Below are positions 1 through 7,400 of a stretch of DNA of 17,009 nt, in pieces (the stretch's first letter is position 1; each line of letters starts with the position of its first letter). The notes under the pieces were generated by a model. It was not told where the DNA came from, searched no databases, and saw nothing but the letters and a program-made list of their open reading frames with translations. Source of the stretch: Promethearchaeia archaeon (GTDB taxonomy: Archaea > Asgardarchaeota > Lokiarchaeia > Sigyniarchaeales > SOKP01); assembly GCA_029856445.1 (NCBI GenBank), contig JAHQWY010000041.1:1-17009 (forward strand), written 5' to 3'. A program made the translations under genes and the position numbers.

Positions 1-1677
1 TTTCTCATAAAACTTAAAAGCCTCTTCAAAGGCTTTCTTATCTGCCAATTGATTACCCTGTTCAATTAGTAATTTGATTTCTTCAGAATGAATTTCATCA
101 ATTGATTTTTTAATTTTATTCATTTCTTCAACTCGTCTTTTATCATCCTCAATTGATTTGGCGTATTCTAATCTCTTTCTCAATTTTTCGATCTCTTTTT
201 CCTTTGCTTTTTGATCTTCTGTTAATTTTCCTTCTCCAACGAGAAGTCCAACTTCTGCGTCATAAATATGGCTTTTAATTGTATTAACTAACTCTTCCAT
301 TTCTTTGGTAAGGTACATCTTATTCGTTTGATTAAACGCTTCATTAAAAACTTCTATTGCTTTATCATATTGTTTTTTTGCCGCTAATTCAGTTCCTCGA
401 TTTAGAATTCTCATAATTTCTACTGAATAAACTTTATTAATTAAATTTTTTAGGTCCTCAAGCTCAACATTCTCCTCTTCCGAATATGTCATACGCTTTG
501 CAAGACTTAGAGCAATATATACTTCATTTATTGCTTCTTCATGCTTTTCTTGGCTAATTAATTGTATCGCTTTATCCTTAACTGAATTAATGCCGGGTAG
601 ACAAGCCTTATTGATTAAATCGCTGATTTTTTTTATCTCGAGATCTTTTTTCTCTGATTCTATCATGGTTTTCGCCATCTCTAAGGCTTTATATAAAACA
701 TCAATAGCTTGATTTATCATCGAAGTTGATTCTTCAAAACCTTCTTTTTTAGTAATTTCTATTGCTTCATCTAAAATTGGATTGATACCTTCAATATAGA
801 TTGGATTCAATAATTCTGCTATGATACTAATCTCAAGGTTTTTCAAATCAGAATCATACATCTTATCAGTAATTGCTAGGGCTTTCTTTAATTCAGCAAT
901 ACCACTTTCAGTTGAATCTTGATTTATTAATTCACTACCCTTTTCAACGATTGGTTTGATTTGATTAGAATATATCTCATTAGTTAAATCTTTAATATTT
1001 ACAATCTCAGCTTTCTTTGTATCAGAAGGAAATGATTCCTCAATATAATTTTTAGCTTTTTCAAAAAGTCTTATTGCCTCATCAAATTGACCAGATTCCT
1101 TTAACTCAGTTCCCTGCTGTAATATCTGTCTAAACTGTGCTAAATATGACTTCTCAATTTCTTCTTTAATTCTACGTTGGTGTTCGGCTTTACCATCTGA
1201 ATCTTGAATTTTTTCAATATTAGCTTTTATTTCATTGAATACCTTAATAGAATCATCAAATTTCTTTTCTTCTTCTCTTAATTTCACTCCTCTTACTAAT
1301 TGTTCCTGTATATCAATCTCAATAATTAATTCATAGATTTCACTTTTTTCCATATTCTTAAGATCTTCATCGTCTATTTTTTCACAAATTTTTAGAGCTC
1401 TTTGAAAGCTAGTACGAGCTTGTTCAAATTGCTTTTGATAAGTTAGTCGAATTGCCTCTTGGATAACATAATTTATCTCAACTGAATAAGTCTGATTTAT
1501 TGCGTTTTTTATATTTTCAATTTCAATTTTTTTATCACTAGGTTCATCAACTTTAATATTAATGAAATTTAGAGCTTGTTCAAACTTGGCTATTGCTTTT
1601 TGGAATTTATTTTTGTCTTTTAACGCGTTAGCTTCTTCAATAATTAGATTTAGTTTTTTCAAGACAGACGGCTTCAT
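1..1677 (-). CDS. Large TPR-like helical repeat protein, N-terminal 559 codons (C-terminus outside window)
   Basis: The frame is open from the start codon at 1677 to the window edge with no stop. The product is highly charged, rich in Lys, Glu and Ile, with no signal peptide or membrane segment, so it is probably cytoplasmic. It is built of about ten degenerate units of 55-65 residues. Each contains a TPR-like helix pair, for example GTELKESGQFDEAIRLFEKA and GTELAAKKQYDKAIEVFNEA. A third charged helix follows, with a recurring pattern like SDxKKxEIxxIKxLINxxYS. Such arrays usually act as protein-binding scaffolds; the partner is unknown. ATG codons stand at 1683 and 1677. AGGAG at 1690-1686 is only two bases from the first but eight from the second, so 1677 is chosen. 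It is divergent from the small membrane protein gene. The repeat nature is clear; the TPR label is by pattern, and coiled-coil segments, especially the Lys/Glu-rich unit around residues 475-530, are also possible. Confidence 0.85.
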   Translation of the reverse strand, partial: MKPSVLKKLNLIIEEANALKDKNKFQKAIAKFEQALNFINIKVDEPSDKKIEIENIKNAINQTYSVEINYVIQEAIRLTYQKQFEQARTSFQRALKICEKIDDEDLKNMEKSEIYELIIEIDIQEQLVRGVKLREEEKKFDDSIKVFNEIKANIEKIQDSDGKAEHQRRIKEEIEKSYLAQFRQILQQGTELKESGQFDEAIRLFEKAKNYIEESFPSDTKKAEIVNIKDLTNEIYSNQIKPIVEKGSELINQDSTESGIAELKKALAITDKMYDSDLKNLEISIIAELLNPIYIEGINPILDEAIEITKKEGFEESTSMINQAIDVLYKALEMAKTMIESEKKDLEIKKISDLINKACLPGINSVKDKAIQLISQEKHEEAINEVYIALSLAKRMTYSEEENVELEDLKNLINKVYSVEIMRILNRGTELAAKKQYDKAIEVFNEAFNQTNKMYLTKEMEELVNTIKSHIYDAEVGLLVGEGKLTEDQKAKEKEIEKLRKRLEYAKSIEDDKRRVEEMNKIKKSIDEIHSEEIKLLIEQGNQLADKKAFEEAFKFYEK

Positions 1678-1685
1678 TATCATAA

Positions 1686-1690
1686 CTCCT
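1686..1690 (-). promoter_or_regulatory. Shine-Dalgarno site deciding the start of the repeat protein
   Basis: The minus strand reads AGGAG, then TT, then ATG ATA ATG. The distance fits the second ATG (1677), eight bases away, not the first (1683). Confidence 0.6.
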
Positions 1691-1718
1691 ATGATTTAAT
1701 CCTTAGAATTATTTCATA

Positions 1719-1733
1719 TTTATTATACTTTTC
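1719..1733 (-). promoter_or_regulatory. Putative archaeal promoter (BRE/TATA) of the repeat protein gene
   Basis: The minus strand reads GAAAAG followed by TATAATAAA, a purine-rich BRE-like stretch and a TATA box, about 45 bases before the start codon. This would give a leader of about 20-25 bases. A second TATA-like TTTATATC lies just upstream at about 1745-1752. Confidence 0.4.
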
Positions 1734-1834
1734 TTTTAAACATGATATAAATTTTCAAATTATCTCTCTCTATTACCTCTATTGGTTCTATCTATAGTAA
1801 ATTTATCACAAAAGTGTAAAGACTTAAATAATTT

Positions 1835-1844
1835 GTTATAATTA
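1835..1844 (+). promoter_or_regulatory. Putative TATA box of the small membrane protein gene
   Basis: GTTATAATTA is centred about 26 bases before the GTG at 1867. This spacing predicts transcription starting at or beside the start codon, i.e. a leaderless message. Confidence 0.4.
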
Positions 1845-1866
1845 GAATCTTACCTATTAATAAAAG

Positions 1867-2250
1867 GTGAGATCTATTTCCGAAACAAACTCAAGAGAAC
1901 TGAGTCTTAGATCCATGTTAAAAAAAGGATATGTAAAAATTTTTCTTATATTTGTAATTTTAGTGATAGCAGCGTTCATAATAAGGAGTTGGACCACTTG
2001 GATTCCTGAACCTAGTTTTGCTAATCCTATTCATGATGATTGGGAATATTTAATGGAATGGCTTTCTGCATTAGCACTACTTCTTCAAAACATAGGTTTA
2101 GCATTATTTATATTGTCTAGTTTTTTAGGAGCAGTTTCTGATAGAGACCTTTCAAAACAAGTTAGAACAGGATTGGCTATTGCAGCAGGTATAGGAATAA
2201 TAGCTATAATTTTACTTGGAGGACAAATGCAAGTAATTTGGATAGTCTAA
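1867..2250 (+). CDS. Small membrane protein with three predicted helices, function unknown
   Basis: I do not recognise this 127-residue protein. It has a hydrophilic N-terminus of about 20 residues and three hydrophobic segments: residues 22-39 (KIFLIFVILVIAAFII), 66-89 and 102-118. Between the first two helices lies a roughly 25-residue loop rich in Trp, Pro and acidic residues, and after the second a charged loop (SDRDLSKQVR). There are no Cys or His clusters and no catalytic motif. The GTG at 1867 is the first start after an in-frame TAA, and a TATA box 26 bases upstream suggests a leaderless message. The GTG also sits inside AAAGGTGAG, which resembles a ribosome-binding site, and an alternative ATG is at 1915 (residue 17). 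A T-run follows the stop, so it is probably transcribed alone. Confidence 0.6.
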   Translation: MRSISETNSRELSLRSMLKKGYVKIFLIFVILVIAAFIIRSWTTWIPEPSFANPIHDDWEYLMEWLSALALLLQNIGLALFILSSFLGAVSDRDLSKQVRTGLAIAAGIGIIAIILLGGQMQVIWIV

Positions 2251-2268
2251 AATTCAAACCAAATAATA

Positions 2269-2279
2269 TTTTTTTTTTT
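2269..2279 (+). terminator. T-tract terminator after the small membrane protein gene
   Basis: A run of eleven T residues begins 19 bases after the stop codon. Archaeal RNA polymerase terminates at such T-rich tracts without a hairpin. Confidence 0.6.
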
Positions 2280-2332
2280 AAGAGCGTTTCATTATAGATA
2301 TTTTCTTACAAACCTTTTATTTATTAAAATCT

Positions 2333-2343
2333 AAATATAAATA
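2333..2343 (+). promoter_or_regulatory. Putative TATA box of the cysteine-rich protein / amidohydrolase unit
   Basis: AAATATAAATA is centred about 34 bases before the ATG at 2372, predicting a leader of under ten bases. Confidence 0.4.
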
Positions 2344-2371
2344 TCATAATTCTTGTGAAATTAAAAGAACA

Positions 2372-2950
2372 ATGAAAGGAAAACATCCTCAAAAAAAATA
2401 TCCTACAATCGCTTGTTGCGGTTTAGATTGTGGATTATGCCCCACATATTATACAAAAGGACCTTCTAAATGCCCAGGATGTTGTGGTCAAGATTTTTTT
2501 AACAAACATCCTTCATGTTCGATAATAACTTGTTGTATCAAAAAAAATGAGTTTGAAACGTGTGTTGAATGTAATGAGTTTCCTTGTCAGAAAATAAAAG
2601 ATTGGGATAAAGCAGATTCTTTTATTAGCCATAAAGTCTCCCTTACTAATTTACATTTAATAAAGAATAATGGTATAGAAGAATATATTAAGCAACAAGA
2701 GAAAAGAATCAAATTTCTTGAGTTAATGTTAGAAGACTATAATGAAGGGAGATCAAAAAGTTTTTTCTGTATTGCTACAGCATTACTCCCTCTTGAAGAT
2801 TTGGAGCAAGCTATGAAAAGAAGCAGTGAAGAAATTCAAAGTGAGGGAATAGAGTTAAATGACTTAAAATCCAAATCAAAAATTTTAAAAGCTTATCTTA
2901 ATCAATATGCTAATAAGCGAGATATAGAATTAAAATTAAGAAAGAAGTAA
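2372..2950 (+). CDS. Cysteine-rich DUF3795-like protein
   Basis: This 192-residue protein has thirteen cysteines in its first 72 residues (15, 16, 20, 23, 34, 37, 38, 49, 54, 55, 64, 67, 72). They fall in CGLDCGLC, CPGCC, CC and CVECNEFPC patterns. The CGLDCxxCP opening followed by a CxxC...FPC block is typical of the DUF3795 family, common in methanogens and anaerobic Firmicutes, whose function is not established. The cysteines probably bind zinc or an iron-sulfur cluster. The C-terminal part (about 90-190) is predicted alpha-helical, charged and without membrane segments, so a cytoplasmic protein is expected. The amidohydrolase starts 28 bases downstream on the same strand with no room for a clear separate promoter, so the two are probably cotranscribed. 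Confidence 0.75.
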   Translation: MKGKHPQKKYPTIACCGLDCGLCPTYYTKGPSKCPGCCGQDFFNKHPSCSIITCCIKKNEFETCVECNEFPCQKIKDWDKADSFISHKVSLTNLHLIKNNGIEEYIKQQEKRIKFLELMLEDYNEGRSKSFFCIATALLPLEDLEQAMKRSSEEIQSEGIELNDLKSKSKILKAYLNQYANKRDIELKLRKK

Positions 2951-2978
2951 TAAAAATAATTATTAAATTCAAGTTAAA

Positions 2979-4556
2979 ATGTCAGTAAATAAAATATTAT
3001 TTAATGGTCTCATTATCACAATGGATGAAAAACAGCCAATAATAGAAGCTGTTGGAATTGAGAACGATAAGATTATCTCTGTTGGAACTCTAAATAAAGT
3101 TAAAAAAGAGATGGGGTCTGAATATGAACTTCTTGATCTGAAAGGTAGAACACTTCTTCCCGGTTTTATAGATTCTCACATGCATCCAATCTCGTTTTTA
3201 TTCCTATTTCTGAATTTAGATCTTTCCAGAGCCAATAGTTTAAAAGAATTACAAGGTTTATTGAAGCAAACGGCCACAAAAAGGCAAAAAGGCGATTTTA
3301 TGCTTGGGTTAAAATTAAAAGAAGAGCAATTTGATGTACCAAAATTGCCTACACGATGGGATTTAGATGAAGTATGTCCTGATCATCCTGTTTTTATTGT
3401 ACGATATGATGGTCATATTGGGATTGCGAACTCGAAAACATTAGAAATAAGTGGTATCGACTCAAATACTTTAGCCCCTGAGGGCGGTGAAATAAGAAAA
3501 AATGATAAAGGTGAACCAACAGGTATTGTCTCTGAAAATGCATTAGATATGGTGTTTTCGAAGATTCAAAAATATATTATACCTAAACCTGAAGTGTTAA
3601 GAGAGAATGCCGATAAAACGTTTAAAATATTAGCTCAAAATGGAATCACATCTATTCATGGACAAATCAATGAAGATAGAATTGAGATTTATAAAATGAT
3701 TCAAAATAACATTCTTCAGAATTGGTACGCTTTTGTTTCCATAGATAACCCTAAAAAATTAAAAAGATTAAAGAAACCTCCCTTGGATGGAGGTAAAGAA
3801 GATAGCAAATTTAAAATAGGTACTTTGAAGCTATTTCTTGATGGAACTTTTGGAGCAAAAACCGCTTGTATGTGGGAACCATTTACTGATGCCCCCAATT
3901 CATGTGGATTTTGTGTTGTTGATGAGGAAGAAATGTATGAAAAAATGAAAGTAGCTCATAACAATGGATTTCAAATCGCAATACATGTTATTGGGGATAA
4001 AGGTAATAGAATTTGTGTAGATTTATATAAAAGACTTCTCACAGAATTTCCAAGAGAAAATCACCGACACCGAATTGAGCATGCTTCAATGTTAACTGAT
4101 GATGTTATAAAAGATATGAAAGACTTTGGGATCATCGCATCCTGTCAACCACCCTTTATTAATTCAGAATATACATGGTTAGAAAAGAGGATTGGGAAAG
4201 AACGCTGCAAATATACATACCCTATGAAATCTATTATTGATGCAGGAATTGTTTTAGCTTCTGGTTCAGACTGCCCTGTTGAAGAACCTAATGTTATCAT
4301 GGGGTTGCATGCTTTGGTTGATCGCAATGGTTTTGTTCCAGAACAGTGCATTTCAATTGAAGAAGCATTGAAATCTTATACAATTAACGCTGCTTATGCT
4401 GCTTTTGAGGAAAATATTAAAGGGAGTATAGAAGAAGGGAAATTAGCAGATTTTGTGATTTTAGATAAAAATCCTCTCGAAATTCCTAATAATAAAATTA
4501 AAGATATTCAAATTCTTGAAACTATTATCAGAGGAAAAACAATTTACAAAAAATAA
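2979..4556 (+). CDS. Amidohydrolase family 3 (YtcJ-like) metal-dependent hydrolase
   Basis: This is a full-length 525-residue member of the amidohydrolase superfamily, TIM-barrel metal-dependent hydrolases. The N-terminal beta-sandwich part starts ILFNGLIITMDE and leads to LPGFIDSHMHP, whose H67 and H69 are metal ligands. Further expected ligands are K284 in KLFLDGTFGAKTA (the lysine usually carboxylated in this family), H336 in IHVIGDKG, H368 in RIEHAS and D431 in SGSDCPVEEP. The C-terminus has the usual GSIEEGKLADFVILDKNP ending. YtcJ-like enzymes include N-substituted formamide deformylases and other amide or lactone hydrolases. The substrate cannot be read from sequence. There is no signal peptide, so it is cytoplasmic. 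It follows the DUF3795-like gene closely and converges with the phosphoesterase gene. Confidence 0.92.
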   Translation: MSVNKILFNGLIITMDEKQPIIEAVGIENDKIISVGTLNKVKKEMGSEYELLDLKGRTLLPGFIDSHMHPISFLFLFLNLDLSRANSLKELQGLLKQTATKRQKGDFMLGLKLKEEQFDVPKLPTRWDLDEVCPDHPVFIVRYDGHIGIANSKTLEISGIDSNTLAPEGGEIRKNDKGEPTGIVSENALDMVFSKIQKYIIPKPEVLRENADKTFKILAQNGITSIHGQINEDRIEIYKMIQNNILQNWYAFVSIDNPKKLKRLKKPPLDGGKEDSKFKIGTLKLFLDGTFGAKTACMWEPFTDAPNSCGFCVVDEEEMYEKMKVAHNNGFQIAIHVIGDKGNRICVDLYKRLLTEFPRENHRHRIEHASMLTDDVIKDMKDFGIIASCQPPFINSEYTWLEKRIGKERCKYTYPMKSIIDAGIVLASGSDCPVEEPNVIMGLHALVDRNGFVPEQCISIEEALKSYTINAAYAAFEENIKGSIEEGKLADFVILDKNPLEIPNNKIKDIQILETIIRGKTIYKK

Positions 4557-4594
4557 TTTTACTGTAAGCCACATCTATAAGATAAAGACACTCG

Positions 4595-4634
4595 TTAAAG
4601 TTATATTAATTGTTAATAGAAATGATAACTTTAA
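4595..4634. terminator. Inverted repeat between convergent genes, possible bidirectional terminator
   Basis: TTAAAGTTAT (4595-4604) and its exact reverse complement ATAACTTTAA (4625-4634) flank a 20-base AT-rich loop. The position between two convergent stop codons fits a shared 3'-end element. The low G+C makes the stem weak, so function is uncertain. Confidence 0.35.
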
Positions 4635-4655
4635 ACGGAGTACGAAGATTTAAAT

Positions 4656-5915
4656 TTATCCAAAACGTTCCAGAAACCATCTTACTAACCATCCAATTGC
4701 TTCTCGACAATTCTCAAAATCCGCTGCAGCTAGTCCAATTATAGGTCTATTTATAATACTTACATTATTGAAGGAGATGTCATACAAATACTCGCTCCCA
4801 GTATCATCAACAGCAAAAAGATGACAAGGTGGGTGATCGTCTTCATGATGGGCAACCCAACTTCCGCAGTTGTAAATGCGAATATTACTTCCACTTTCGT
4901 TTATTTCTCCAAAACCTCCGTCATGTGTATCACCATATACAAATGTTAGATTATTAGCTCCTAAATTATTAGCGATAAGGTGATTTCTTAAATGTCTAAA
5001 AAAGTGTGTCAAAAATAGGTCGATTGATTTATTGTTCCTATCAAGTTGGTTAATTCTAGCATAGTTAAAATTTGGATATGTCATACGTTCATTTATATTA
5101 GGGATGCTACGGTGTTCTTCAAAATGACTGCTCACCACAGTATAGAGATACCACAGTTGATCTGATCTGGAAATAGGATCATTTAATGAACTGATCCAAA
5201 GAGAATCTACAAAACCAGCAATCTCTTCTTCGAGTTCCTCTAAATTATTAGCATTCCTTACATCACAATTTGGATCTATTTCAATTTTTGCGAGTAAACG
5301 GTCTAATCTGGTCCAATGAACTAATTTTTTCATCCATTCAGGTGTAGCGACGATACTTTTAAAATGTGTCCCATGAGTAAACACATAAGAGCGACCAAAT
5401 TCTTCTACAGCATAGATTGGATTTGCAATTACAAAATTAAAATTATTTCCGGCGTTTGCATCAGCTAAAATCCTTAGCCAAGCCGGTCCATAATCATGCT
5501 CAAAAAAAATGGTGGCGAGATCCTCACAAGCTTGTCGACATTGTACGTTACCACTATCAACTAGAAGTTCACCATCTGGGGGAGTTGTATGGTGATTGTT
5601 AACTCCAGGATAACGAGCATTCATATAATCTGTCCATACTGTATGATCATGGTTTCCAGGTACATATATAATTCTATCAATATTAATGGAACTTCTTAAA
5701 GTATTTATAAAGGCGTTTATGTGAGTGATGACCTGAGACATGGAGGCGAGTGCAGTATCAATTGCGTCTCCTACTAAGATCAGTTCTTGAATATTTCTAA
5801 TACCAAATTCGTTATATAAAGCTGTCAACAAGTGTTGACGTCCTTGAGGAAACGTAAGAAGTGAGGTGCCTTCACCCAAATGGGTATCGGATATAGCAAG
5901 AAACCTTAAACTCAT
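4656..5915 (-). CDS. Calcineurin-like metallophosphoesterase
   Basis: This 419-residue protein carries the two-metal phosphoesterase motifs in order: D10 and H12 (ISDTHLGE), D50 (LVGDAIDT), N88 and H89 (PGNHDHT), H181 (FTHGTH) and H331 (YGDTHDGG). The last motif is normally GHTH or GHxH; here the first His is replaced by Asp329. A segment of roughly 140 residues between the HG and GDTH motifs (about 185-325) is larger than in minimal family members and may form a lid or substrate-recognition domain. No signal peptide or membrane segment is seen. Family members cleave phosphodiesters or phosphomonoesters such as nucleotides, nucleic acids or lipids; the substrate here is not deducible. It lies 171 bases downstream of the unknown 391-residue gene on the same strand; cotranscription is possible but a promoter may lie between them. 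Confidence 0.88.
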   Translation of the reverse strand: MSLRFLAISDTHLGEGTSLLTFPQGRQHLLTALYNEFGIRNIQELILVGDAIDTALASMSQVITHINAFINTLRSSINIDRIIYVPGNHDHTVWTDYMNARYPGVNNHHTTPPDGELLVDSGNVQCRQACEDLATIFFEHDYGPAWLRILADANAGNNFNFVIANPIYAVEEFGRSYVFTHGTHFKSIVATPEWMKKLVHWTRLDRLLAKIEIDPNCDVRNANNLEELEEEIAGFVDSLWISSLNDPISRSDQLWYLYTVVSSHFEEHRSIPNINERMTYPNFNYARINQLDRNNKSIDLFLTHFFRHLRNHLIANNLGANNLTFVYGDTHDGGFGEINESGSNIRIYNCGSWVAHHEDDHPPCHLFAVDDTGSEYLYDISFNNVSIINRPIIGLAAADFENCREAIGWLVRWFLERFG

Positions 5916-6009
5916 CTATTTTTCACTTTTTTATTTCTATGACTTAGTTATTAATTTTAATGATAATTTCTTTCTAATATTGGATTAAGATAATTAATTA
6001 CATTTTTGT

Positions 6010-6024
6010 CATATTAATATTTAA
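6010..6024 (-). promoter_or_regulatory. Possible TATA region of the phosphoesterase gene
   Basis: The minus strand reads TTTAAATATTAATAT about 100 bases before the start codon, which would give a long leader of about 80 bases. This is an AT-rich stretch and the call is weak. Confidence 0.25.
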
Positions 6025-6086
6025 AGTTTGTCTTTATTACAGATTTAGAGCACATTAAAACTAGTTATTAGAGTGAAATGAAGCAA

Positions 6087-7262
6087 TCAATCTGTAAAAT
6101 AAAGATGTTCATCAAAACCAGTTTCAGCAATGAGATCTTGCCCTAACTTTTGAATTGCTCGCTTTGTTGGATTTTCTAAGATTCTTCGGGCTATATTAAT
6201 AACTTTCGTTAATTTAACATCTGAAAAATCCCTTATTATTTGATCATAACGCCCAAAATTAATTCCTGCTGTATATACACCTGCACTTCCATGACTAGCT
6301 GCACTACTAGTTTGCCAATGTTCAACCTTTACTTCAATATTAGATAAAAGATGGGAGCAAAAAAACCATTCTAAATAAAGATTCATTCTTTTAGATTTCC
6401 TTTTTATATCTTTCATCATTTTATAAGCACGGTTTAATCGATCAGGATGTATCTGTCTAAATACTCTCTCATATCTTTCATTCATATTTTCTCTAACGTG
6501 ATCTTTTATAAGCAGTATGGTTTCCTCGACTTTTTTAGCCCGTTCTCCTGTTATTTCGTGTTGTATTGATTGGATATGTTGATCTATTGCATTTTCAGTT
6601 GCTTGACTCGTTTCAACAGTTTGAGGTTGTCGAGGTGGAATTGAACTAGCTTGACTACTTGAGGGAGGAGCAGTGCGTTGTTGTATTTCTTGGGGCATAC
6701 TGTAAATTTCTTTTGGGGCTAAAGTAAATAATGAGTCAACTTTTGAAGGATCTTCTCTGGCTTCATTAAACTTTTCTTGGATTTCTTGATGAGAATATCC
6801 TATCTGCCTAAGATAAAAAGCTGCACTTGAAAGTTGATTTTCTAATGTTGAGGATGTGCTATAAGAGGATCCAAATTCTTTCTCTAGTTGTTCATCAGCA
6901 ATTTTACTAATTTTACCTTCCTTTATTTCATTTAATTTTAAGGAACCAAGTTTTGTAAGAATATATTGAATCTGATTCGGGGTTAGATAGTTTAAATTTC
7001 CAGTAGGACCAATCATGAAGGAAATCTTTTCCATTTTTTTAAGTGTCTCAGCGAGTTCTTCCTGATTATTACCTTTTGATATTATTAAAAAATGTTCTAA
7101 AAAGTTTTTATCAAATCCAGCAATTATTTTAAGATATTTTTCATCATACTTGTTAAGATGTACTTGCAACCTATTTCCTTGAAGATCTGTGGGGAGAGTA
7201 ATTTGATATACCATGATATTATCGGTGATCATATAAATGTAATCTCCTTTTTGCATAGGCAT
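6087..7262 (-). CDS. Unrecognised 391-residue two-domain cytoplasmic protein
   Basis: I do not recognise this family. The N-terminal part (about 1-110) has alternating hydrophobic strands and helices (KGDYIYMITDNIMVYQITLP, then LIISKGNNQEELAETLKK) and looks like a small alpha/beta domain. A helical stretch follows (about 120-180, with LRQIGYSHQEIQEKFNEARE). Residues about 186-225 form a Pro/Ser/Gln/Thr-rich linker. The C-terminal part (226-391) starts with a charged helix and contains RYERVFRQIHPDRLNRAYKM, a Trp/Phe-rich segment (YLEWFFCSH) and a Ser/Gly/Ala-rich stretch (SSAASHGSAGVYTAG). No signal peptide, membrane helix, nucleotide-binding loop or metal motif is evident. It has its own TATA box and precedes the metallophosphoesterase on the same strand. 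A lineage-specific adaptor or signalling protein is one guess, unsupported by motif. Confidence 0.75.
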   Translation of the reverse strand: MPMQKGDYIYMITDNIMVYQITLPTDLQGNRLQVHLNKYDEKYLKIIAGFDKNFLEHFLIISKGNNQEELAETLKKMEKISFMIGPTGNLNYLTPNQIQYILTKLGSLKLNEIKEGKISKIADEQLEKEFGSSYSTSSTLENQLSSAAFYLRQIGYSHQEIQEKFNEAREDPSKVDSLFTLAPKEIYSMPQEIQQRTAPPSSSQASSIPPRQPQTVETSQATENAIDQHIQSIQHEITGERAKKVEETILLIKDHVRENMNERYERVFRQIHPDRLNRAYKMMKDIKRKSKRMNLYLEWFFCSHLLSNIEVKVEHWQTSSAASHGSAGVYTAGINFGRYDQIIRDFSDVKLTKVINIARRILENPTKRAIQKLGQDLIAETGFDEHLYFTD

Positions 7263-7307
7263 CTATTCTTAGAGTAGTTTAACAATGAAAAATTTTTGTA
7301 TTAATAA

Positions 7308-7316
7308 TTATATAAA
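7308..7316 (-). promoter_or_regulatory. TATA box of the unknown 391-residue gene
   Basis: The minus strand reads TTTATATAA about 50 bases before the ATG at 7262, predicting a leader of about 20-25 bases. The T-rich terminator of the upstream permease gene lies just before it, so this begins a new transcription unit. Confidence 0.5.
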
Positions 7317-7380
7317 TTTCGAGATTATATACTTTATTTTTGATATTTTCTCGCTATTTTTCGTACTAATGCACTTTTAT

Positions 7381-7398
7381 AAAAAATTTTAAAAAAAA
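7381..7398 (-). terminator. T-tract terminator after the ABC-2 permease gene
   Basis: On the minus strand the permease stop is followed at once by eight T residues, AAAA and another T6 tract. This matches archaeal T-rich termination and ends the ABC-2 operon. Confidence 0.55.
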
Positions 7399-7400
7399 GG

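Noticed and set aside
1..1677. CRISPR or DNA-level tandem repeat in the left region
   Set aside because: The periodicity is in the protein only; the DNA units are diverged, lack spacers of constant length and are read through by one open frame.
3716..4351. Short antisense open frames within the amidohydrolase gene
   Set aside because: They lie fully inside a well-supported gene with all catalytic motifs, have no ribosome-binding site or promoter, and their translations show no recognisable domain.
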